From Atriophallophorus winterbourni (Eukaryota > Platyhelminthes > Trematoda > Plagiorchiida > Microphallidae): a stretch of DNA of 64,000 nucleotides. The translations under genes and the position numbers were made by a program. The notes beneath the pieces were generated by a model. The model searched no databases. It saw only the letters and a list, made by a program, of their open reading frames with translations, and had not been told where the DNA came from. The stretch spans positions 62,001-126,000 of the forward strand of contig JACCGJ010005545.1 of NCBI GenBank assembly GCA_013407085.1, in the 5' to 3' direction. Below, in pieces: positions 32,868 to 43,855 of this stretch (position 1 is its first letter; the number at the start of each line of letters is the position of its first letter).

Positions 32868-34150
32868 TTATGAGCAGAACGCAGCAGTTCCGTTTGAAGC
32901 GAGAAATATCCTAAGTGCAACCATGACCTCGGATGTTGCCATTAGTTCGAAGTTTAAAACATTTATCCAGGGTGTGGAAAACAGTATTTGGAAACTCATA
33001 TATAATAAAGAATCGCTTTGAATTCTTCTTTGTGAAAAAACTTTCAGACAGTCGTCTGGGGCACTTAACGTACGGCATGTTTGGCATAATAGTTCAGCAT
33101 TAGTCAGTTTGTCCATCCACGATATATTTAAGATACGATGGATTCTTCGTAGATGTGAAGCATTCATCTTCCGTTCGTGTCTTGCGTGGATGGTCTAGCT
33201 ATCACTGACGTACAGATACGAGAGTTCAATCGGGAAAAATTGAGAGCTGCTCTGTCATGGTGTAACAAAGATATGTGATATGATATACTGATTCGAGCTG
33301 ATAGTTTTCAACAGTGATGATTAAAGGCGATATAATCGATTAACAGAAGTTTACGGATTAGCACATTCCGTACCTTGGTTTGTGCTCTCAGGTGGTTCGG
33401 GTTAAACAGTTTGACATCACATCGCGTGCGTAAGCAAATACCTTCTGTTTTTGTCCTACAAGCGTGTTTCAGCAACAACGCAAAGAAAATGACTAAAAGA
33501 GCGGGAGCAAGAACACACCCCTGTTTGACTCCTCGGCTAATTTCAAAGGCTTCTGAACTGCAATCGTTAAAACGGACTGAGCCCATCAAGCCAGAGTGGA
33601 AAGAAATAACTAGTTTGAGCAGTCTTGAGGGCAGCCAAAAAGACCAAGTATTTTTAAAAGAATCTCCCGGTAACGTAATCGAACGCCTTCGTTAGAACAA
33701 TATAAGCAGCGTATAACTGCGTTGGCTGTTCCCGACACTTTTCTTGAAGTTGTCTCAGGGAGTAGACTTGGCTCGCCACCGTGAGATCGGATGTGGAGCT
33801 GCTTGGTCTACGATCGGTTTACGGATGGCGCACGTGGGACCAGACCTGGCTTAAAATCTGCGCGGATCTCGCTTTAGAAGCAAGATCCGTGACGCCAACG
33901 AAGCCGACTCATACTCCAGGAGGAGATAGTCGCACAAAAGTAAAAGTAAAGTAAGGGAGTAGATCATGCCATCGGTTGATCTTCCCGTGCGAAAACCACA
34001 CTGGGACCTGGAGTAAACTCTATCAGCTAAAACTTGTAAGACTTTGGCAAACAATTTGCTTACAAAATTCAGACAGGATATTCCTCTGTAATGTTTGCAG
34101 TCGCCTCTATCACCCTTAATCTTAAAAACCGTGATGATCTTTGGTCTCGC
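32868..34150 (-). mobile_element. RTE-like non-LTR retrotransposon, decayed, with nested SINE
   Basis: Minus-strand blocks in order are: CKHYRGISCLN (about 34090), VYSRSQCGFRTGRSTDGMIY (about 33990), then after a nested insertion LYAAYIVLTKAFD (about 33690), SRGVKQGCVLAPALL (about 33530), and C-terminal LSYLYVSDSWTIHARHERK and NASHLRRIHRILNISW (33080-33230). The last blocks are typical of RTE-type elements. Multiple frame breaks. The part left of about 33060 no longer matches and may be host DNA. Confidence 0.78.
33767..33953 (+). mobile_element. SINE-like insertion nested in the RTE copy
   Basis: A 187-base GC-rich block interrupts the RTE reverse transcriptase. It is flanked by AGGGAGTAGA at 33757-33766 and 33954-33963, an exact 10-base duplication. 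It ends in an AAAGT-type tail (AAAAGTAAAAGTAAAGTA). It contains a hairpin-forming pair GGATCTCGCTT and AAGCAAGATCC. No coding capacity. A SINE is the simplest reading. Confidence 0.75.
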
Positions 34151-34309
34151 ATTTCAGTTCAGGTCAGTTCAGTTGCACAGGACAGTAAGTGGCTAACGAG
34201 CCAATCGAACGTCGAGAATTTCTTTCGGTGGAAAGCTGCAGAGAAGCAACCACCACTGCCAAAGCGTTTATTCTTATTGTGATTTGGATATCCTCGACGA
34301 TCGCAACGC

Positions 34310-36450
34310 CAAGGGATTATGCGGGTTGTATTTAGGAAGCACCTAGTTATGAATAATGCTGGAAAAATGAAAATAAATTTCTCTTCACCAGTACGGTGAG
34401 CGGTCAGCTAAAGAAGAGTTGTGTATTAAAAAACAGAACTCTAGCATTTACTTACTCACCAGACAACGCTAAATACGATGCACTACCTAATCTTGCATAG
34501 AAATTAGGGGGAGAATTCAGGAAAAAGCTTACCCCAGATGCGGTATAAACCGTTTTTAAAACTCGCGACAGAACTGCAGGATATGATTTCTTCTGGAAGC
34601 CGGTTCCAGAAATTTACCACCCTGATGCTGAAAGGTTTTTCCGGGAGTCTAGTCTACATCGCTCCTTAGCAAGTTTGAGTGAATGGCCCCTGGTGCCCAT
34701 CTCGGGACTTAAGGCAAAGAAGTCGTTTATGATAACGCCACTTAACCCCATCAAGATCTTGAAGGTTTTAATTAAGTCACCTCTCAAACGACGGCGCGTA
34801 AGCGAGAAAAGATCTAGGGACTTCAGGCGTGTAGCGTAAGATTTCACTCGCTGACCCTCAATCACGCGTTGCGAGACGCTGTACGCATTCGAGTCGAACG
34901 ATGTCCTTGTTGTAGTATGGGCACCACGCCTGGACACAATATTCTAAATGCGGTCGAACTAATGTCTTGTAAAGGGGCAGAAATATATCGGGTCTTCTGC
35001 TGGATAATACGGATCTCAGCCGTAGGAGCTTTTTGCGAGCACGTTGAGATGCAGCGGCGCATTGGCCCTCCCATTTGAAGTCAGTACTAACTAGAACTCC
35101 CAAATCCTTAACACGCTGAGTGGCGTTAACAGTGAGAGAATTGCCCGACACCTGAACTGAAATCTTATCAACCAGTGCTGACAAGAGTTGGCTCTTAATA
35201 AGGTTCAGCGGGAGGTCCCACTGGTATGACCAGTTCAAGGTCGTGCAACAAGGTATCTTCATCCGGTAATCCTATGAATTTCACATCATCCGCGAAAAAG
35301 AAGCATGGGCACTTCAATGCAGAGGACAAGTCATCGATGAAAATCAGGAATAGAAGAGGACCGAGTACCGACCCTAGGGGTACACCACTGATCACGTCGG
35401 TTTGATTCGACAGCGTAGATCCTACCTTAACTCAGAATGTCCGACCTGTAAGGAAGGCCTTTATCCAAGCAAGTAGACTACCCCGTATGCCGTATGCTTA
35501 ATCTCTAGAAGGCGGTGATTTACGGAATCGAAAGCCTTGCTGAAGTCTAGGTAGAGGGCTTTGACAGGTTTCCCTTCATCCATCCTTTTTGTGGCAGTAT
35601 TGGGAAAACTAAGAAGGTTAGGCAGGCAGGATCTACACTTAAGAAATCCATGCTGAGTTACACTCAGTAGAGAATGCCGACAAAGATGCTGACAGATTTT
35701 GTCACGCAGCAGTTTTTCAAATACGTTCGAGACGATGCTAGTCAGGCTGACAGGTCTATAGTTACCAATAGTTGACCTGCAACCACCCTTGTGTATTGGT
35801 ACGATTATGGCTTCTTTCCACTCACTAGGTACAACCCCCAGGTTCAAGCATGAATTGAAGCGTTTGCATAAAGATTCTGTAGGCACTGGGGCGAGATTCT
35901 TTAGCATAATCGAGTGGATAACATCTGGTCCCTCAGCTTTGTTGACGCGAACATGGATAAGTGCTTCATACATCTCGGATTTTATGAAGGACAACTCATC
36001 TAGTGCAGGAGCCCCAGGTAGTAGATTAAACGAGCTAGACGGAGCATTTAAAGAATTATCATGTCTCTGAACGCCACTGAAGAACCTGGAGAAAGCAGTC
36101 GCCTTAGACAGATCGGTATCGGCTACTTTTCCGTCCTCTAGATCTAAATCTCCGATGCTTTCCCTGGTTTTTCCTTTCGATTGAGCGTAGCTATAAAATC
36201 TTTTGAGATTGGATTTAGCGTCCCTAGCTAAGGATAACTCAAACTCTTGTTTGAGCGTTCCGAGTGGTTTCGTATTGGACCCAAGAACCAGAAGTGAGAG
36301 ATAGCCTATATTGCCGCCATAAACGATCTCGTTTACGAATAGACTGACGAATTCGAGGAGTCCACCAAGGCGGCCTATGACGCAAGACTCGCAGCGGAGC
36401 GTGCTTGTCTTGCAACTCCTTCAGATACGTACAAATTGCATCCTAGTTTT
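34310..36450 (-). mobile_element. CR1-group retrotransposon, separate subfamily (D), decayed
   Basis: Minus-strand frames give the linker (KGKTRESIGDLDLEDGK, about 36140), then VNKAEGPDVIHS, EWKEAIIVPIHKGG, NYRPVSLTSI, QHGFLKCRSCL and LDFSKAFDSVNHRL (35461-35994). Next are SGVPLGSVLGPLLFLIF and FFADDVKF (35195-35395), then KDLGVLVSTDFKWEG and VRPHLEYCVQAW (34858-35262), and RRLRGDLIKTFKI (34614-34937). The active-site Asp pair is intact although frames are broken in at least four places. It is diverged from subfamilies A to C and could be called L3/CR1-like. Confidence 0.8.
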
Positions 36451-36864
36451 CACTTATAATAAACTCGTTAGAGAACCGAAAGAAAGATTTTGAAGTCTGT
36501 ATGAGAAAATCCCAGTCTACAAGCCTAAAATTGTTTCTAGGGCGAGCAATAGGTTTGTGAAATCAGCGTTACAACGAGCCTCAATATCGGAGCTCGGGAT
36601 GACTTCCCGAAAACGGAAAGACTGGATATACGAGGAAACCCTGGAGTTATCTGATAAAGCTCGCGAAGCACGATTGTCGGGATCGTCAGCGCACCGCAGC
36701 CTCAGACGATAAGCCACGCGTTCTGCCAGGCACGATCGCAAAACGTATTGGGAATGTTTAGCTTGGCAGAAAATTTTGTAATTAGCGATAATCCAATGTG
36801 ATAAATAATCATTATTAAGTCAGCATAAGCTTGAAGGTGTGTTATATGATCCGTATTCCCTGTT

Positions 36865-36990
36865 CTTTTTTCTTCCTCGTATCTGTCTAGGCCTGGGCAA
36901 CCCGACAGTATCTTAGCCCACGTGCAGTCTCTGACTGTGCAGTACTTTGCCTGGATCAGGCTTGTGCTTTCATACCATACCGAACACCCA
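36865..36990 (-). repeat. Dispersed 240-base repeat, partial copy
   Basis: Minus-strand copy of the repeat at 56755-56994, including CCTAGACAGATACGAGGAAG. It directly precedes the RTE fragment at 36990. Confidence 0.7.
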
Positions 36991-37295
36991 CTTTGCGATT
37001 TGAGCGGCTCACCGCCTTGTGAACCGGACAAGAAAGTGGAACGCTGGGCTGAGCATTTCAGCATGTTGCTAAATCGACCGGCGCCACTGACGGCACTACC
37101 AATGGCTGTAGCAAGCGAAACATATAATGTTTTCTGCGATCACCCAACACGCGAAGAAATCATCGGCGCCATCAGCCGATTAAGAAACAACAAGTCCCCT
37201 GACGAAGACGGCGTCCCCCTGAGGTGTACAAGACCTGTTCTTCCGTTCTGATTGAACCACTGCATGAATTGTATCGTAAGATATGGGAGCTAGAT
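36990..37295 (+). mobile_element. RTE-like linker fragment, left flank of the Gypsy element
   Basis: It encodes KVERWAEHFSMLLNRP, PTREEIIGAISRLRNNKSP and DGVP in one frame, the linker before the reverse transcriptase of RTE-like elements. After a one-base change the frame continues to LYRKIWELD, where the Gypsy LTR begins. Bases 37130-37290 are duplicated, with differences, at 41825-41985 on the other side. Confidence 0.8.
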
Positions 37296-37504
37296 TGTTA
37301 TAACCCGAACAGGATAAAAAAGGCTCAACGCGCGCAACAGAACTCTATTAAACAAGTGAAGTAATTTGAACAAGTTTTCGATCAATATTGACAGACCAAT
37401 GAGAATAGAGTTGTGAGCGGATCTCAATCGATACACTGTACGCGCGTAAGGGTGCATGACCGCACAACACAGTCAAATATAACGCAGATATGCTGCCTGT
37501 AACA
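37296..37504 (-). repeat. Gypsy 3' LTR (complete)
   Basis: On the minus strand it begins TGTTACAGGCAGC and ends GGGTTATAACA, giving 5-base terminal inverted repeats TGTTA/TAACA. The purine tract AAGGAGGGAGA lies directly before it (37505-37515). Confidence 0.88.
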
Positions 37505-37522
37505 TCTCCCTCCTTGAGAAAG

Positions 37523-38830
37523 TTATTGATATGATTTTAGCGTAGGATTGACATTTAGGTATTGTACAGGCCTGCGATTCCGGTTGGAGCGTCTCTGTGG
37601 TAAAGCTTGTTGCTGCATATCTGATGTGTTCTGCTCCTTTGGCTTTGGGATTTCCGTTGGAATTTCGAAAGTATCCAACAAGATATCAAGTGGCAGTTGA
37701 CTCTGTGCGTTTTGTATTCCATAATCTTCTATTGTTCGAGGTCTAATATGGCTCACATGTCGAATGTGTTTTCGTGAACCATACTGCAACTCATACGTCA
37801 CTTTGCCCAGACGACGTCCTATGATTCATGGTATCCATTTCTCTCTCGTTCCGCAATAGGACCTAAGATATACTCGATCACCTGGTTTATAAAATCTTCC
37901 ATTAGGCTTTTCACCTGTATGCAGTCCGAAGTTTGCCTGTGGTTTATGTTCTTGGATTTTTGGTAACATGGCTCTGTGTATTGTTCTTAGTGGGTGGCCC
38001 AAAAAGAGTTCGGCTGGTGATTGTTTTCCTGGTAGCGATAGGTTTGGTGTAGTGCGATACGCAAACAGAAAGGTATGCAGTTGTTCATTTCGCGTTCCTT
38101 CTCCTTTTAGCTTCAAGAGTGCTCGTTTGAAATTATCTACAAAACGTTCAGCCTGCCCATTGGATTGTGGATGATAAATGGGCGAATGCATGTGATTGAT
38201 CGTGAGGGAAGCACAACATTCAAAGAATTCCGATGAGGTAAACTGTGGTCCGTTGTCAGTGACTAAAGTTTCGGGTATGCCAAATTGAGAAAACAGCCTT
38301 TCGAAGATCGATATTATAGAACTTGTCGTGATTTTATTCATGGCATGAATTTCAGGCCATTTTGAATATGCATCAACAATGACCAAATAGTGTATCCCAT
38401 TCAAGGGTCCTGCAAAGTCTGCATGAATACGTTTCCATGGTCCCGATGGAACAGGCCAGGGCTGTGGTTCACATTTCGGAGGTAATTTGGCTGCTTCAGC
38501 ACAACTGTTGCATTAGTGCACCATATTTTCGATCTCACGGTCCATGAAGGGCCAAAATGCATAATTCCGGCTAAGCGCTTTCATCCGACTGATACCTGGA
38601 TGACCCTGATGTAATTGTCGCAGAACAAGATGTTGTAGAGCTCTAGGAATGACTACTCGATCGTGGAACTTAAGACAGCCATCAACGATGGACAGTGCGA
38701 ATCGGCGAGTAGAGAACTGTTTGAGTTATGGATCAGTGATTTTCTCAGGCCAGCCGTTTTGTTGGAATCGCATAACTTGTTGCAGTGTTTGATCGTTTGC
38801 GGTTGCCTTGCAAACTGTTGCTGCCGTTAT
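37523..38830 (-). pseudogene. Gypsy integrase region of pol
   Basis: Read in order on the minus strand: the zinc-binding HQGHPGI...CNSC block (about 38510-38610, with a stop just before the first Cys), then the catalytic core with ADFAGP, TDNGPQF and NGQAERF, giving the expected D, D, E residues. Then come HPIY-type and AYRTT motifs and a basic C-terminal tail (QRRSNRNRRPVQYL). The core frame is 37826-38404 and the tail frame 37523-37801, separated by a stop near 37825. It would insert the cDNA into the genome. Confidence 0.88.
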
Positions 38831-38878
38831 TGGAAGATGCCTGACGCTTGCATTGAAAACATGGTACATCGGGTCTGC

Positions 38879-40540
38879 TCAAACAGAAGACACAACGAAT
38901 TCTTTATTTTGGGATCGAGAACCAATGTCCGCAATGAACCTTGAGAGTGCATCAGCGTGACCGAAGTTGCTGGTACACTTGTATCGGCCGTCAAAATCAT
39001 ACGACAATAATTGTGTTGCCCAGCGCTGTAGTCGATTTGCTGTATGTACAGGTATCCTGTTCTTCGCACCAAATATTGCCAACAGTGGCTTATGATTTGT
39101 AAATAAGGTAAACTTTCGGCCGTGTATCATTTTATGGAACTTGTTAACAGCAAAGACGAGGGCCAACCCTTCTTTCTCGATCTGACTTTAATTTCGTTCA
39201 GCAACTGTTAATGTACTTGATACGTGCATGACGGCTTTTTGTTTTCCATCAGGATATTTATGCAACAGTACGGCGCCGATTCCATTTTGTGATGCATCTG
39301 CTGCAACGATCATGGGCGGTTTTGAATCGTAGTGTGTTAGCAGTAGATCAGACGATAAGATAACCTTTATTCTGTTGAAAGAGCGCTGGCATTCATTTGA
39401 CCAAGACCATTTGCTGTTCTTTGTTAATAGATAATTGAGTAGTGCTCGAAGCTGGTGCATATTTGGTACAAAGTTATGATAATAATTTACCAGGCCAAGG
39501 AAAGACTGCAATGTCGCCACGTTGTGAGGCGGTGGCATGTCTCTGATCGCCTTGATTTTGTCTGGATCAGGTCGTCTACCTTCATGATTAATTATTGATC
39601 CCAAGTAGGTTATAGTGTTTGTCATTAAAGTGCATTTTTCTGGCCTGACACGGAAACCGTACTCCTCTATGATTGTGAAAAGTTGGTTTAAGTGATCATG
39701 ATGTTCTTCGCGATTCTGGCTAGATACGATGACATTATCCATATAGGCTTAAGCAAAGGATAATCCGGATAGCATGCTGTCCATTATTTGCTGAAAGATT
39801 GCCGGAGCACACTTGACACCGAAAGGCAGACGATTATAACGATGCCACCCTTTGTGTGTGTGGATGGTTAGCAGCTCTTTCGATTTCTCGCAAATTGGAA
39901 CTTGTAAGTATGCATCAGAGAGGTCAATCTTTGAAAATATTTTCCCGCTATTCATCTGTGAGAATCGACCCTCTGTGGTCGGTAATGGATATTGGTGCGT
40001 CTCCAGTGAGCCATTTAGCTCGGTGGAAAAATCAGCGCAAAGCCTCAGTGTTCCGTTTGGTTTTCTCACTGCCACAATTGGTGCAGCCCATGACTAATAT
40101 GTCACTAGACTCAAGACACCTTCGTTGACTAAGCGTTTTAACTCTTTCTCCACAGCCCCCAATGCAGAATAAGGTAATGGTCTCTTTAGGCGAAAAACTG
40201 GACGTGTTCCGGGTTGTAAGTATAAGACTGCATCAGCTTTGTTGCAGAGGCCCAATCCTTCACAAAATACCTTTGGATATTTCGACTGGAAATGACACAT
40301 AAGTTCTTCGGTGCTTTCAAGCTTCACTGGATTTATAGTGTACACATGTTCGTCGGTGGCATGAGTAACTTCAACAGAGTCATCGCAAACACTATTGAAT
40401 GGCACATCCCATAGTTCGAGCTTTTCTATCCAGCCAATGCCCAAACGATTTAGCTTGTTTCTAGCTGATACATAGCATCTGCCGGGTAGATTTTGATCAC
40501 GAAACTTGAACTTACATTTCAACTCACCAAGAAAATGCAT
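38879..40540 (-). pseudogene. Gypsy protease-distal, reverse transcriptase and RNase H region of pol
   Basis: Frames 40094-40540, 39749-40075, 39188-39742 and 38879-39166 form one reverse transcriptase and RNase H. Blocks are NEGVLSLV, VAVRKPNGTLRLCADF, FSKIDLSDAYLQVP and RLPFGVKCAPAIFQ. The active site reads YMDN instead of YxDD (second Asp codon changed at 39734-39736), with a stop directly before it (39749-39751). RNase H shows VAADASQNGIGAVL and LFTNHKPLLAI, in which the Asp of the usual TDHKPL is also Asn (39095-39097). The enzyme is dead on several counts. Confidence 0.88.
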
Positions 40541-40544
40541 ATCC

Positions 40545-40700
40545 CCACCAAAAGCATTTTTGGCGATTCAAGCTGTTGGGATCATTGGCGGTTTTCCGAT
40601 TACAATCCAAGTCTGACGGGAAATAACGGTTATATCTGAGGCACAGTCGATTTGCAATCTTACTGGATGGTCATTAATTTCAAGGGTGATGAATTTGCGC
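40545..40700 (-). pseudogene. Gypsy aspartic protease remnant
   Basis: The minus-strand sequence encodes LQIDCASDITVISRQTW (about 40625-40670), matching the protease active-site region, where D-T/S-G/A is usual. Here the Thr is Cys. A stop occurs shortly after. The catalytic Asp itself is kept. Confidence 0.65.
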
Positions 40701-41605
40701 AGACTCTGGAATTGAGCACAATTTGTGGAAAAAACATTTCAGGTGCGTCTGAATCGCGAAGTTTGATTTTGACGACAAAATTTTGCCAGGTGGCCTGTAC
40801 ATCCGCATTTATGACAAGAAATTTCACGATAAGGACAGGGCTGTGCTGGGATGTTCTTGTGATTCGATCAACTGCAGCCATGTCATTCGAGGACGATGAC
40901 TGGATCATTTCTGAATCACGTTTCAAGTTTATCAATCTCAAGTATTCAACTGTTAGATCCTGTATGGATATTTCTGGAGCAGAATCAAGTTTGGCCAGTA
41001 GACGTGTTCTCAATTCAGCATCATCGGGTGAGGTCAATCCGGCAACAAATATCAGAGCCTTGAACTGTGTTGATGTTAGTTCGTTAAGTTGTAAGCGCTC
41101 ACATTCCTGGTTTACACGACCGGCATAGGTGACTATATCTTCACTGGAATACTTCGACAGTTTCAGCCAATTGTATCGTAAGTTGAATATGGATGTTAGC
41201 TCTCCAAAAATCAATTTTAACTTGAACACTGTGTCAGACAAATTAAAGTCTCTTGAATGGTTTGGCAAGATGTAATTACAATACTGACTGTGTTCTGATG
41301 CACCAAGTTTTTGTATTAAAAGGCGTACCTTAGTTTGCTCATCCAAAGCACCTCCATCCACGAGAAACGTCTTCATACCGATAATACCAAGCACCGAAAG
41401 TGGCGCCGTTGTCTGGATCCTAATGGAATTCTTGGATGTTATGTGCAATTGAGTCTTTTAACTGATGAGTGGTGCCAACGGGGAATTGCGAAGTAGCCAG
41501 GTTTTTAACTGATTCGTTAATGATTCGATCATCTGTGTTGTGGCTTGTTGTTGTTGAAATATCTATTGTTGTTGCTGCTTCAAAAACTACATCACCATGG
41601 GGTCC
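40660..41605 (-). pseudogene. Gypsy gag with zinc knuckle
   Basis: It starts just inside the 5' LTR with a Gln-rich N-terminus broken by stops (41450-41605). A 262-codon frame (40660-41448) has capsid-like sequence (YNWLKLSKYSS, DIVTYAGRVNQECERL) typical of this Gypsy group. A CCHC knuckle CHKCGCTGHLAKFC lies at about 40780-40835 but in a shifted frame. Gag would package element RNA in particles. Confidence 0.82.
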
Positions 41606-41607
41606 AT

Positions 41608-41621
41608 AAGTCCCGTCGCCA
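41608..41621 (-). promoter_or_regulatory. Gypsy primer binding site
   Basis: Directly inside the 5' LTR the minus strand reads TGGCGACGGGACT, a typical TGG-starting primer binding site two bases from the LTR end. The matching tRNA is not assigned. Confidence 0.6.
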
Positions 41622-41623
41622 GT

Positions 41624-41824
41624 TGTTATAACCCAAACAGGATAAAAAAGGCTCAGCGAACGCAACAGAACTCTATTAAACAAGTGAAGTAATTTAAACA
41701 AGTTTTCGATCAATATTGACAGACCAATGAGAATAGAGTTGTGAGCGGATCTCAATCGATACACTGTACGCGCGTGTGGGTGCATGACCGCACAACACAG
41801 TCAAATATAACACAGATATGCTGC
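41624..41824 (-). repeat. Gypsy 5' LTR, outer 8 bases missing
   Basis: It matches the 3' LTR to GCAGC at its outer end but lacks the terminal TGTTACAG. The sequence passes directly into RTE DNA at CTGCGATCAC, a string also present in the other RTE copy at 37136-37143. Confidence 0.85.
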
Positions 41825-43040
41825 GATCACCAAACACGCGAAGTAATCATCGGAGCCATCGGCAGATTAAGAAACAACAAGTCCCCTGGCGAAGACGGCG
41901 TCCCCCATGAGGTGTACAAGGCCTGTTCTTTCGTTCTGATTGAACCACTGCATGATTTGTATCGTAAGATAGGGTAACTAGAGGAGCTTCCACGCGACTG
42001 GGGCACTTCACTCTTGATCCACATATTGAAAAAAGTTAATGTCTGATTATGTGACAACTACCGTGGCAACAGTCTTATCGACATCGCTGCGAATGTCTTT
42101 GCAGTGATTCTCTTATGCCGCTTTACGGAGGAGAGGGATATACTTACACGAGTCATCCAAGGCGGTTTTCGTCGAGTTCGGGGCTGCGTCGACCAGCTGT
42201 TCACATTGCGTCGGATTCTGGAACATAGTTACCGTGATCAGCAGGCAACAACAGCTTGTTTCATCGACTTCGAAGCCGCCTTCGAATCCGTCGACTGAGA
42301 TTAGCGTTGGAGTGTGATGCTGGCGGATGGTATGCCGGAAAAACTTGTGCGCATGATGCAAGCGTACTATTCATTCACGCAGAGCCGCGTACGCGCATAT
42401 GGAATGGTGTCCTCGACGCTTCCCATTAGGACTGGTGTCCGGCAAGGGTGCCCTTTGTCCCCTGTGCTATTTAACTTCGCCATCGATTGGACAATGAAGC
42501 AGGCGCTTTCAGATTACGCCGGTGTGATGTTGAGTCCGAGCGTCTCGATTGCCGATTTGGAGTATGCCGACGACATCGTGATCGTTTGCTTCTATGCTGG
42601 GGCTACGAATCAACACGCGCAAAACAAAGTATTTTACCACCGCCACTGGGCCTCATCTGCCTCTCACGATTGGTGGTGAGATCTTGGAGATGGTGAACAC
42701 TTTTCGTTACCTTGGTTCGTCCGTGCTACCGTCAGGCCAAGCCAATAATGAAATAACGACCCGTGTACAAGCTGTGCGCACGGCGTTTTCGCGACTACGT
42801 TGGGTTCTATTTATCCGTAGAAAAATTAGCCGTCATACAAAGTTGCGCGTTTACAGAGCGGCGATTTGCCCAGTTCTCACTTATGAATGCGAGACGTTGC
42901 CTGTGCGGGTGGAGGATATGCGGAAACTAGAGGTTTTCGACCACTGTTGTCCCCGACGCATCCTCAATGTTCGATGAGATGTGCGAGTAACTATTGACGA
43001 GGTTCGTCACCGTTGTTTTGATATCCCTCGCCTGATGAGT
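41825..43040 (+). mobile_element. RTE-like non-LTR retrotransposon, RT half
   Basis: Blocks in order: REVIIGAIGRLRNNKSPGEDG, LHDLYRKIG, PRDWGTSLLI, NYRGNSLIDIA and GGFRRVRGCVDQLFTLRRIL. Then ACFIDFEAAFESVD, TGVRQGCPLSPVLFNFAID, the catalytic EYADDIVIV (about 42560) with both Asp residues, FRYLGSSVLPSGQ, and VFDHCCPRRILNVR. Single-base breaks occur at about 41970, 42297, 42615 and 42977. It runs into a TA microsatellite. It is closer to the copy at 57690-59060 than to that at 32868-34150. Confidence 0.85.
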
Positions 43041-43042
43041 TC

Positions 43043-43055
43043 GATATATATATAG

Positions 43056-43087
<32 letters not shown>

Positions 43088-43114
43088 ATATATATTATAT
43101 ATATATATATATAC
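43043..43114. repeat. TA dinucleotide microsatellite
   Basis: About 70 bases of nearly pure TA directly after the RTE sequence, possibly its decayed 3' tail or insertion target. Confidence 0.9.
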
Positions 43115-43855
43115 TAATGCCAGTTAAACAACAGGTTGGAAGGAACAATGGACTTACCTATGTTTACACCAGGCAAGCTCGATGATGCAAAAAATAATCG
43201 CAATGGATTCAAATTCTAAGGTAAAGATGCGAAACATTCGAATGAGCAATCGATCGTGCAATCACGTGATATTATCGACACGAATTCGTATTAATAATTT
43301 CGGACCAACAGAATATTAAATCCACCACCATGTTACGTGTGTTTAATCGGTATTAAAATCAGTCGGAAAAATACGTGTGTCCGACCAACACCCTGTGCGA
43401 TGGGAAAATTATCACTTTGACAACTTGGTGATAATGGAATGAGAGTTATTTACTGACAATAGCAAACAAATTAGGACTAATAATCGAATCCGAGAATTTA
43501 CTTAAAAGGGGATGTCATATGTGATGTGTTAGCTACTCTACCATATATAAACCATTAGTGTTAGGGAGACAGGTGTACATTAAATTTCTAACTTTTAATC
43601 TGATAAATATATTGTAATTGAAATCATTCGTAGTAGCATTAAAGTGGATTTCGTAAACAGAATGGAAGCAGACTGGACCGGAACAGTATAAAATCCAACT
43701 GAGTCAGAAGACAAACAGAACCGGCCAGAGGAATCGTTATTTTATCTGAAAATCGTTGATATATATATGAAACGAAATGAGTATTAGATTAATGTTACAA
43801 CGTAATAAGGAAATGTTATCCACCCATTTGAAATAAAAATGTAATTGGCCAATAA
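43115..43855. other. No gene or repeat recognised
   Basis: AT-rich sequence with no supported coding or RNA feature. Confidence 0.4.

Larger units (their letters stand above)
37296..41824 (-). mobile_element. Gypsy (Ty3-like) LTR retrotransposon, nearly complete, inactivated
   Basis: LTRs at 37296-37504 and 41624-41824 flank gag and a protease, reverse transcriptase, RNase H and integrase order of pol, the order that defines Gypsy. The two LTRs differ at about eight of 201 aligned positions by hand count (about 96 percent identity), so the insertion is relatively recent. Stops and frameshifts break gag and pol. The element lies between two different RTE fragments in plus orientation. There is no chromodomain and no envelope-like frame. 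Confidence 0.92.
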
